Source of the DNA: Microbispora hainanensis
GTDB taxonomy: Bacteria; Actinomycetota; Actinomycetes; Streptosporangiales; Streptosporangiaceae
NCBI RefSeq assembly: GCF_036186745.1
Contig: NZ_CP108086.1
Coordinates: 2,914,001 to 2,978,000 of the forward strand
Direction of reading: 5' to 3'
DNA: 64,000 nucleotides
Each line of letters starts with the position of its first letter. Position 1 is the stretch's first letter. The notes below the pieces were generated by a model, which did no database searches, was not told the DNA's origin, and worked only from the letters and a program-made list of their open reading frames with translations. Below are positions 57,514-64,000 of the stretch, one piece after another. The translations under genes were made by a program, and so were the position numbers.

Positions 57514-58965
57514 ATGGACATTGCCGTTGACGACGCGTTATACGCCGTGAGGGAGGCGACGGACCGGGCCGGTTGGGCGCGTCGCCACATTCGCGTGACG
57601 ATGGCGGGCGACGTGGTGTGCGGCGCGGTGTCCGTCCTCGGCGTGCTGGGAGTCAGGCTCCTGCTGGGCGAGGCGGGGACGTGGGAGAGCGTGCTCGCGG
57701 CGACGCTGGTCGTCGCCTGGCCGCTGGTCGTCGCCCTCATCGGCGGATACGACACCCGTCATCTCGGGGACGGCGCCGAGGAGTACCGCAAGGTCCTCCA
57801 CGCGACGGCCGCCCTCGCCTCGATCGTGGCGATCTCCGCCTACCTCACCCAGACCCTCCTGGCCCGCAGCTACGTGATGGTCGCCATCCCGCTCGCCGGC
57901 CTGTCCTGCCTTCTCCTGCGCTACACCCTGCGCAAGCGGCTGCACCGCAGGCGCCGCGCCGGCGAGTGCCTGCGACGGGTCGTCGTGGTGGGGCACTGGG
58001 CTTCTGTGCTGGAGCTGCACGCCCAGCTGAGCCGCCAGCGCCACCACGGCATGCGCATCGTGGCGGCGTGCGTCCCGCCGGAACAGCAGATGGACCTGCC
58101 CGCCCAGTTCGACGGTTTCCCGATCCTCGGCGACTTCTCGGACGTCGCCAAGGTGGTCGAGCGGGTGGGCGCGGACACCGTCGCCGTCCTGTCCTGCCCG
58201 GAGCTGGACGGGTCGATGCTGCGCCGCCTGACGTGGCAGCTGGAGGAGACGGGCACCGAGCTCTACGTCGCCTCCGCGCTGATGGAGGTGGCCGGGCCGA
58301 GGATCAGCATCCGCCCGGTCGCCGGCCTGCCGCTGCTCCACGTCGCGCACCCCGACCTGAGGGGGGCCAGGCAGTTCGTCAAGAGCGTCTTCGACCGGGT
58401 GGTCGCGGCGATCATCCTGATCGTGATCCTGCCGGTCCTGCTGATGATCGGCCTGGTGATCAGGGTGACCAGCGAAGGGCCGGCCCTGTTCCGGCAGCCC
58501 CGCGTGGGCAAGGACGGCAAGCTGTTCGTGCTCTACAAGTTCCGGACGATGGTGCAGAACGCCGAGGCCGTCAAGCACGAGCTGGCGCAGCGGGACGACG
58601 GGAACGGCGTGCTGTTCAAGATGCGCAAGGACCCGAGGGTGACGCCGGTCGGGGCGGTGCTGCGCCGCTACTCGCTCGACGAGCTCACCCAGCTCGTCAA
58701 CGTGCTGCGCGGCGAGATGTCCCTCGTGGGCCCCCGCCCGCCGCTCCCCGAGGAGGTGGCCCAGTACGGCGACGACGTGCGGCGGCGTCTGCTGGTCAAG
58801 CCGGGCATGACGGGCCTGTGGCAGGTGAGCGGCCGATCCGACCTGACCTGGGAGGAGTCGGTGCGGCTCGACCTGCGCTACGTGGAGAACTGGTCGCTCA
58901 TCATGGACCTGCAGATCCTCTGGAAGACGTGGTCGGCGGTCGTCGGCGGGGAAGGTGCGTACTAG
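57514..58965 (+). CDS. Polyprenyl-phosphate sugar-1-phosphate transferase, initiating (483 aa)
   Basis: Starts polysaccharide synthesis by moving a hexose-1-phosphate onto undecaprenyl phosphate. N-terminal membrane helices (VTMAGDVVCGAVSVLGVLGV, SVLAATLVVAWPLVVALIGG), a Rossmann-like middle (RVVVVGHWASVLELHAQLSR), a helix VVAAIILIVILPVLLMIGLV and the catalytic C-terminus with GKLFVLYKFRTMVQNAEAV, RRYSLDELTQLVNVLRGEMS, LVGPRPPLPEEV, PGMTGLWQVSGRSDL. Likely glucose or galactose donor. First gene of a run continued by rmlA-rmlB-rmlD; spacing to rmlA is zero. Confidence 0.92.
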   Translation: MDIAVDDALYAVREATDRAGWARRHIRVTMAGDVVCGAVSVLGVLGVRLLLGEAGTWESVLAATLVVAWPLVVALIGGYDTRHLGDGAEEYRKVLHATAALASIVAISAYLTQTLLARSYVMVAIPLAGLSCLLLRYTLRKRLHRRRRAGECLRRVVVVGHWASVLELHAQLSRQRHHGMRIVAACVPPEQQMDLPAQFDGFPILGDFSDVAKVVERVGADTVAVLSCPELDGSMLRRLTWQLEETGTELYVASALMEVAGPRISIRPVAGLPLLHVAHPDLRGARQFVKSVFDRVVAAIILIVILPVLLMIGLVIRVTSEGPALFRQPRVGKDGKLFVLYKFRTMVQNAEAVKHELAQRDDGNGVLFKMRKDPRVTPVGAVLRRYSLDELTQLVNVLRGEMSLVGPRPPLPEEVAQYGDDVRRRLLVKPGMTGLWQVSGRSDLTWEESVRLDLRYVENWSLIMDLQILWKTWSAVVGGEGAY

Positions 58966-60033
58966 GTGAAGGCGCTCGTGCTGGCGGGCGGATCGGGAAC
59001 GCGGCTGCGGCCCATCACGAACACCTCGGCCAAGCAGCTCGTGCCGGTCGCCAACAAGCCGGTGCTCTTCTACGGCCTGGAGGCGATCGCGGCGGCCGGC
59101 ATCCGGGAGGTCGGCATCGTCGTGGGCGCCACCCACGCCGAGATCGAGGCCGCCGTCGGAGACGGGCACGGGCTCGGCCTCGACGTGACCTACCTGCGGC
59201 AGGAGGCCCCGCTCGGGCTCGCCCACGCCGTGCTCATCGCCGCCGACTACCTGGGCGACGACGACTTCGTCATGTATCTCGGCGACAACTTCATCGTCGG
59301 GGGGATCACCGAGATCGTCCGCCGCTTCGCGGCCGACAGGCCCGCGGCCCAGATCATGCTGACCCGCGTTCCCGACCCGCGGCAGTTCGGCGTCGCCGAG
59401 ATCGGCCCGGGCGGGCGCGTGGTGGGCCTGGAGGAGAAACCGGAGTCGCCGAAGAGCGACCTCGCCCTGGTCGGCGTCTACCTGTTCACCCCGGCGGTGC
59501 ACCGGGCCGTGGCCGAGCTCAAGCCGTCGCGGCGGGGCGAGCTGGAGATCACCGACGCCATCCAGTGGCTGATCGACGAGGGACACCGGGTGGAGTCCAC
59601 GGTCATCTCCGGATACTGGAAGGACACGGGGAACGTCGCCGACATGCTGGAGGTCAACAGACTCGTCCTGGAGGGCCTCGAACCGGCCGTCCGCGGGCGG
59701 GCCGACGAGGCCAGCGAGCTGATCGGCCGGGTCGTGATCGAGGACGGCGCACTGGTGACCGGGTCGCGCATCGTCGGTCCCGTCGTCATCGGCGCGGGCT
59801 CCCGGATCAGCGACTCCTACGTGGGCCCGTTCACGTCCATCGGCGCCGACTGCGTCGTCGCGGACAGCGAGATCGAGTACTCGATCGTGCTGTCCCGGTC
59901 CTCCATCACCGGCGTACGCAGGGTCGAGGCCTCTCTCATCGGCCACGATGTCGAGGTCACGCCGGCCCCCAACACTCCCCGGGCACATCGGCTCGTGCTC
60001 GGCGACCACAGTAAGGTACAGATTTCATCGTGA
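58966..60033 (+). CDS. rmlA: Glucose-1-phosphate thymidylyltransferase, long form (355 aa)
   Basis: Makes dTDP-glucose from dTTP and glucose-1-phosphate. The nucleotidyl loop is LVLAGGSGTRLRPITNTSAK, then LVPVANKPVLFYGLEAIAAA, FVMYLGDNFIVGG and GYWKDTGNVADMLEVNRLVL. The C-terminal third is a left-handed beta-helix (GPVVIGAGSRISDSYVGPF), which marks the actinobacterial long type. GTG 58966 follows the transferase stop directly; its own stop overlaps rmlB. Confidence 0.93.
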   Translation: MKALVLAGGSGTRLRPITNTSAKQLVPVANKPVLFYGLEAIAAAGIREVGIVVGATHAEIEAAVGDGHGLGLDVTYLRQEAPLGLAHAVLIAADYLGDDDFVMYLGDNFIVGGITEIVRRFAADRPAAQIMLTRVPDPRQFGVAEIGPGGRVVGLEEKPESPKSDLALVGVYLFTPAVHRAVAELKPSRRGELEITDAIQWLIDEGHRVESTVISGYWKDTGNVADMLEVNRLVLEGLEPAVRGRADEASELIGRVVIEDGALVTGSRIVGPVVIGAGSRISDSYVGPFTSIGADCVVADSEIEYSIVLSRSSITGVRRVEASLIGHDVEVTPAPNTPRAHRLVLGDHSKVQISS

Positions 60034-60998
60034 GGGTCCTCGTCACGGGCGGGGCCGGGTTCATCGGCTCGCACTACGTCCGCACCCTGGTCTCCGGCGG
60101 CTATCCCGCGTTCGCGGGGGCACGGGTCACCGTCCTCGACAAGCTCACCTACGCGGGCAACCTCGCCAACCTGGAGCCCGTCTCCGGCGGGTACGACTTC
60201 GTCCGCGGGGACGTCTGCGACGCCGCGCTGCTCGCCGAGGTCGTCCCCGGGCACGACGTCGTCGTGCACTTCGCCGCCGAGTCGCACGTCGACCGTTCCA
60301 TCGACAGCGCCGCGGAGTTCGTGCGGACCAACGTGCTGGGCACGCAGACGCTCATGCAGGCGTGCCTTGACGCCGGCGTCTCCAGGGTCGTGCACGTGTC
60401 CACCGACGAGGTCTACGGCACGATCGAGTCCGGCTCGTGGGACGAGGATGCGCCGCTGCGCCCCCGCTCGCCGTACTCCGCCTCGAAGGCCGGCGGCGAC
60501 CTGATCGCCCGCGCGTACGCGGTCACCCACGGCCTGCCGGTCATGACCACGCGCTGCGGGAACAACTACGGCCCCTACCAGTACCCGGAGAAGCTCGTGC
60601 CGTTCTTCGTCACGCGGCTGATCCAGGGCAGGAAGGTCCCGTTGTACGGCGACGGCGGCAACGTCAGGGACTGGGTCCACGTCGCCGACCACTGCAGGGG
60701 CATCCAGCTCGTGGCCGAGCGCGGGGCGCCCGGCGAGATCTACCACATCGCCGGGACGGCGGAGCTGGCCAACAAGGAGCTGACCGCCCGGCTGCTGGAG
60801 GCGTTCGGCTGCGGCTGGGACATGGTCGAGCACGTGCCCGACCGGAAGGGCCACGACCGGCGTTACTCGCTGAGCGACGCCAAGCTGCGGGCGCTCGGCT
60901 ACCGCCCGTCCGTCGCCTTCGACGACGGCATCAGGGACACCGTCGCCTGGTACGCCGCCAACCCCGGGTGGTGGAAGCCGCTGCTCGGGGAGCGGTGA
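60030..60998 (+). CDS. rmlB: dTDP-glucose 4,6-dehydratase (322 aa)
   Basis: Makes dTDP-4-keto-6-deoxyglucose. NAD loop VLVTGGAGFIGSHYVRTLVS, then VLDKLTYAGNLANLEPV, HFAAESHVDRSIDSAAEFVR, VSTDEVYGTIESGSWDED, the catalytic YSASKAG and TTRCGNNYGPYQYPEKLVPF. GTGA overlap with rmlA. Second step of dTDP-L-rhamnose synthesis. Confidence 0.94.
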   Translation: MRVLVTGGAGFIGSHYVRTLVSGGYPAFAGARVTVLDKLTYAGNLANLEPVSGGYDFVRGDVCDAALLAEVVPGHDVVVHFAAESHVDRSIDSAAEFVRTNVLGTQTLMQACLDAGVSRVVHVSTDEVYGTIESGSWDEDAPLRPRSPYSASKAGGDLIARAYAVTHGLPVMTTRCGNNYGPYQYPEKLVPFFVTRLIQGRKVPLYGDGGNVRDWVHVADHCRGIQLVAERGAPGEIYHIAGTAELANKELTARLLEAFGCGWDMVEHVPDRKGHDRRYSLSDAKLRALGYRPSVAFDDGIRDTVAWYAANPGWWKPLLGER

Positions 60999-61855
60999 TG
61001 CGCTGGCTGATCACGGGCGGCGGCGGCATGCTGGCCGCCGACCTGGCCCGGCGGGCCGGCAGGGAGGCCGGGATCGGGGAGGTCGTCGCGCCGAAGCGGG
61101 CGGATCTCGACATCCGCGACCCCGCGGCGGTGCGCGCGTGGGTGCTCGGCCACCGCCCGGACGTGGTGGTGAACTGCGCGGCCTGGACGGCCGTGGACGA
61201 CGCGGAGAACCACGAGGACGAGGCGCTGGCGGTGAACGGCCACGCGGTCCGTGAACTCGCCGCCCGCGCGGCCGAGGCCGGCGCGCGCTTCGTGCAGGTC
61301 TCCACCGACTACGTGCTGGCGGGGACGGATCCTGAACCCGCCTCCGAGGACGCGAAGACGGAGCCGCTCAACGCGTACGGGCGGACCAAGCTGGCGGGCG
61401 AGCGCGCGGCGCTCGAGCACGGCGGCCACGTGGTGCGCACCGCCTGGCTGTACGGCTCCGCCGGGCCGAACTTCGTCCGCACCATGATCCGGCTGGCCGC
61501 GGAGCGGGAGACGGTCGACGTGGTGGACGACCAGCACGGGCAGCCCACCTGGACCGCCGACCTGGCCGACCAGGTGATCCGGCTGGTCCGCGCGGCCGCT
61601 CCGCCGGGGGTCTACCACGGCACCAACGCCGGCCGCACGACCTGGTACGGCCTGGCCCGCGAGGTCTTCACGCTGCTCGGCGCGGATCCCGGGCGGGTGC
61701 GTCCGGTCTCCAGCGCCGCCTTCCCGAGGCCCGCGCGCCGTCCCTCGTTCAGCGTGCTGTCGCACGACAGGTGGGCCGAGGTGGGGCTGCCCGCCATGCG
61801 GGACTGGCGGGAGGCGCTGCACGACGCCTGGCCCGAGCTCGTGGCGCGGCCGTAG
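60998..61855 (+). CDS. rmlD: dTDP-4-dehydrorhamnose reductase (285 aa)
   Basis: Last step to dTDP-L-rhamnose. Reductase loop WLITGGGGMLAADLARRAG, VVNCAAWTAVDDAENHEDEA, VQVSTDYVLAG, LNAYGRTKLAGERAALEHG with the Tyr-x3-Lys pair. ATG 60998 overlaps the rmlB stop by one base. The 3,5-epimerase gene (rmlC) is not between rmlB and rmlD and is not in this window; it may lie elsewhere. Confidence 0.93.
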   Translation: MRWLITGGGGMLAADLARRAGREAGIGEVVAPKRADLDIRDPAAVRAWVLGHRPDVVVNCAAWTAVDDAENHEDEALAVNGHAVRELAARAAEAGARFVQVSTDYVLAGTDPEPASEDAKTEPLNAYGRTKLAGERAALEHGGHVVRTAWLYGSAGPNFVRTMIRLAAERETVDVVDDQHGQPTWTADLADQVIRLVRAAAPPGVYHGTNAGRTTWYGLAREVFTLLGADPGRVRPVSSAAFPRPARRPSFSVLSHDRWAEVGLPAMRDWREALHDAWPELVARP

Positions 61856-61867
61856 CCCATCACGAGC

Positions 61868-62923
61868 TCACCGGGCCGAACGCGGCGCCTCTCTGCCGAT
61901 GTCGACGACCCGCAGCTCCTCGTCGTCCACGTTGTAGTTCAGCAGGGCGTTCCGGTCGTAGACCGCCGTGCTGTCCTCGTCCTCGGCCGGGAGGCTCTGG
62001 GCGGCCGGCACAGTGGCGGGCGCCTGAAGCGCGGGCTCATCCTCCTCGGGCCTGAGGCGCCGTACCGGCTGGGCCTTGGCCAGCACGACCCGCCGGCGCT
62101 TGCGCTGGCCGAGGCCCGTGGTCACGCGGCGGACGCCCGCGATGGGGTTGGTGGCCCGGAGGAACGACACCACCACGGCGATGAGCACGCCGAGCGCCAG
62201 CCCGATCGCCACGTTCTTCGGCAGCTTGCTCGGCGAGATGCGCAACGGGTTGGCCTGGTCGATGAAGCGCGTTCCGTCGTTGTAGGTGGCCAGGTCGATC
62301 TGGGCGTCGCTCTCCTTCAGCCGGAGCTGGACGAGGACCTCCGTGAGGGAGGTCGCGAGGGCGCTTCCCGCGGGCGCGGACTTGAGACTGTCCCGGATCT
62401 GGGTCTCGGTCGCCTTGATGCTCTTGAGCAGCTTGGCCTGATCCGCCTTGGCGGACTCGGCGGTGAGGGTCTGGTAGGCCGCGACCACCGAGTTGGCGAT
62501 GTTCGCGGCGACCCGGTCCGTGCGCGCCGACGCCTGCACCTCGATGATGCCGCCGCTCGTGCCGGGAGACGCCTGGACGGATTCGCGCAGGGTCTCGAGA
62601 TCGACCTTGAGCGCGTACTGGGCCGTGAGGATCTCCTGCGCCTTCTTGAAGACCTTCTCCGACTGGGCGAACGCCGCCCGCTGAGCGGTGTAGGCGATGT
62701 AGCTGCTGTCGGAGGAGACGCCCTGCCGCAGGAACGAGGTGCTCCGCGGGTCGGTGACTGCGAAGCGGGCGGTGGCCGTGACGTTCGTCAGAACCAGCAG
62801 GGTGGCCCCCGCCGCGATCACCCCGGACAGAAGGATGATGAGGAAAGAGGACCAGCGGTAGCGCCATACCGCCTCGAGGAGTCCGACATCGGCCAGGGTT
62901 TCCTCCACGTCGTCGGTTGCCAC
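61868..62923 (-). CDS. Wzz/capsular chain-length-type protein (351 aa)
   Basis: Two membrane helices (FLIILLSGVIAAGATLLVL and VAIGLALGVLIAVVVSFLR) flank an outer coiled domain with SLTEVLVQLRLKESDAQIDL and TETQIRDSLKSAPAGSALAT. A long cytoplasmic C-terminus (about residues 260-351), rich in Arg/Pro/Glu, carries no tyrosine-kinase Walker box. Sets chain length or acts as co-polymerase. ATG 62923. Convergent with rmlD, 12 bases apart. Confidence 0.85.
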   Translation of the reverse strand: MATDDVEETLADVGLLEAVWRYRWSSFLIILLSGVIAAGATLLVLTNVTATARFAVTDPRSTSFLRQGVSSDSSYIAYTAQRAAFAQSEKVFKKAQEILTAQYALKVDLETLRESVQASPGTSGGIIEVQASARTDRVAANIANSVVAAYQTLTAESAKADQAKLLKSIKATETQIRDSLKSAPAGSALATSLTEVLVQLRLKESDAQIDLATYNDGTRFIDQANPLRISPSKLPKNVAIGLALGVLIAVVVSFLRATNPIAGVRRVTTGLGQRKRRRVVLAKAQPVRRLRPEEDEPALQAPATVPAAQSLPAEDEDSTAVYDRNALLNYNVDDEELRVVDIGREAPRSAR

Positions 62924-62960
62924 CGTCCCTTTTCCTCCCCGTTTCTGATCCTCATGCAGT

Positions 62961-64000
62961 TTATGCTGACGCTATCGGCGCTGAAAGGACGCGGACGATG
63001 TCGCTGTGATAACGCGCAATGGCGAAACGTTCACATGCGGCATTCCTGCCGCTTCTCGCCAGGTCCAGCGCGTGCGGCCAATCATCGAGCAGGGATTCGA
63101 CCGCCGCGGCGAGCGCCTGGGGATCGCCCGGCGGGATGAGGAGGCCGGTGCGGCCGGTCTGAATGATCTCGTCGAGGCCCTGCACGTCGCTGGCGACCAC
63201 GGGACGTTCGGCCAGCATCGCCTCGACCGCGACGTTGCCGAACGACTCCCCGTACGACGGCACCAGCACGATGTCGGCGTCGTCCACGAAGGGGGTGACG
63301 GGGTCCTGGAATCCGGCGAAGACCACCCCGTCGTCGGCCAGGTCGCGCAGTTGTTCCTCGAACCATTCGTAGCCGGGGAAGACCGAGCCGACGAGCGTGA
63401 GCGTCACGTCGCGCCCGCGCGCACGCAGCAGTGCGACGGCCCGGACGGCCACGTCGCAGCCCTTGCGCGGCGACAGCCTGCCGACCACCACCAGTCTTCC
63501 CTGAGGCGCCTCGCGAGGAGGCTTCACCTCGTCGTGGTCGGGCACGCCGTTGTAGACGACGCTCACGCGGTCACGGGACACCCCCGCGCCGACCAGGGTC
63601 CGGAGGCAGACGTCGCTGTTGGCGACCACGTGATGCGCGAGCCGTACGGGGGCCGTGAGGAGACGCCGCATCAACGACGGCAGGTACTGCTCGGCCTCGT
63701 GGGCATGGCAGACGACGCGAACGCGAGCCAGGCGCCCGGCGACGATCCACAGCGGAATCGTGATCGTGTTGACATAGAGAGCGGTCGGGCGTTGCCGCCT
63801 GAGCAGCGCGACCATCCGCGGCAGGACCGTGAGCGTCCGCCACGCGAGCGCGAGCAGGCCGGAGGGGGAGAGCAGGGACTTGCGGAGCACGGGCGTCGGC
63901 ATGATCATGATCTCGGCGCCCACCTCCTTCAGGCGATCCGCGAGCGGGCCGTCCGCTGGAAGGATAAATAGGACACGATGCGTATTCGCTACCGCTCGCA
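62961..64000 (-). CDS. GT4-family glycosyltransferase, cut by the window edge
   Basis: Reading continues past position 64000, so the N-terminus is missing. The remaining 346 residues hold the N-terminal acceptor half (AVANTHRVLFILPADGPLAD, VCHAHEAEQYLPSLMRRLL) and the GT-B donor half: VSVVYNGVPDH, GRLVVVGRLSPRKGCDVAVR, LTLVGSVFPGYEWFEEQL, then the EX7E-type stretch LVPSYGESFGNVAVEAMLAE and TGLLIPPGDPQALAAAVESL. Transfers a nucleotide-sugar to a growing surface glycan. It is 37 bases upstream of the Wzz-like gene on the same strand. Confidence 0.9.
   Translation of the reverse strand, partial: RAVANTHRVLFILPADGPLADRLKEVGAEIMIMPTPVLRKSLLSPSGLLALAWRTLTVLPRMVALLRRQRPTALYVNTITIPLWIVAGRLARVRVVCHAHEAEQYLPSLMRRLLTAPVRLAHHVVANSDVCLRTLVGAGVSRDRVSVVYNGVPDHDEVKPPREAPQGRLVVVGRLSPRKGCDVAVRAVALLRARGRDVTLTLVGSVFPGYEWFEEQLRDLADDGVVFAGFQDPVTPFVDDADIVLVPSYGESFGNVAVEAMLAERPVVASDVQGLDEIIQTGRTGLLIPPGDPQALAAAVESLLDDWPHALDLARSGRNAACERFAIARYHSDIVRVLSAPIASA

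Overview
The window is high-GC DNA with densely packed genes, strong GC bias at third codon positions, many GTG starts, 4-bp ATGA/GTGA overlaps, a conservon-type histidine kinase, LytR-CpsA-Psr and DUF742 proteins, and CBM2-linked plant polysaccharide hydrolases. This points to a filamentous soil actinomycete, most likely in or near the Streptosporangiales; the order-level placement is inference from gene content only.

Layout. 0-2.6 kb: decayed toxin-antitoxin and hypothetical remnants, then an intact Phd-RelE type toxin-antitoxin pair. 2.6-4.3 kb: TetR regulator divergent from a short-chain dehydrogenase with an operator on the promoter. 4.3-6.2 kb: LuxR and membrane-protein remnants beside an IS110-family element with a likely bridge-RNA leader. 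6.2-9.8 kb: two regulators divergent from a two-domain PEP-synthase-like protein, then a DUF5997/LysR-like pair. 9.8-14.7 kb: siderophore-interacting protein, MerR regulator, secreted beta-propeller lipoprotein, CBM2-linked esterase. 14.7-21.3 kb: LacI-controlled sugar operon (binding protein, two permeases, ROK fructokinase, GH68 enzyme), read here as sucrose or fructoside uptake with hydrolysis in the cytoplasm. 21.3-29.3 kb: VOC/WYL pair, broken hydrolase, MarR, an NlpC/P60 hydrolase under a c-di-AMP riboswitch, two secreted propeller proteins and a flavin monooxygenase/TetR pair. 29.5-37.7 kb: pirin, secreted HNH nuclease, epoxide hydrolase, an SPFH-RHH-GPP34 operon, a four-gene operon containing a frameshifted quinone oxidoreductase, and an XRE/MmyB-type regulator. 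37.8-41.5 kb: NAD-epimerase, orphan ThiF-type enzyme and a lytic transglycosylase lipoprotein. 41.5-47.2 kb: GH6-CBM2 cellulase, NarL-type two-component system, apolipoprotein N-acyltransferase. 47.2-56.2 kb: SnoaL-like, GNAT, TetR, small secreted proteins, an incomplete conservon, EamA exporter with GntR regulator. 56.2-64 kb: cell-surface polysaccharide locus (LCP ligase, initiating sugar-phosphate transferase, RmlA-RmlB-RmlD, Wzz-like protein, glycosyltransferase running off the window).

How the genes work together. Three themes recur: plant-polymer and sugar use (CE1-like esterase-CBM2, GH6-CBM2, LacI/ABC/ROK/GH68), envelope building and remodelling (NlpC/P60, transglycosylase, Lnt, LCP, dTDP-rhamnose and polymer genes), and many regulator/enzyme pairs read divergently from a shared palindrome. 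Several genes carry single frameshifts or lack a normal start codon; these could be real decay or base-calling errors and matter for anyone reusing the annotation. No tRNA, rRNA or CRISPR array was seen.
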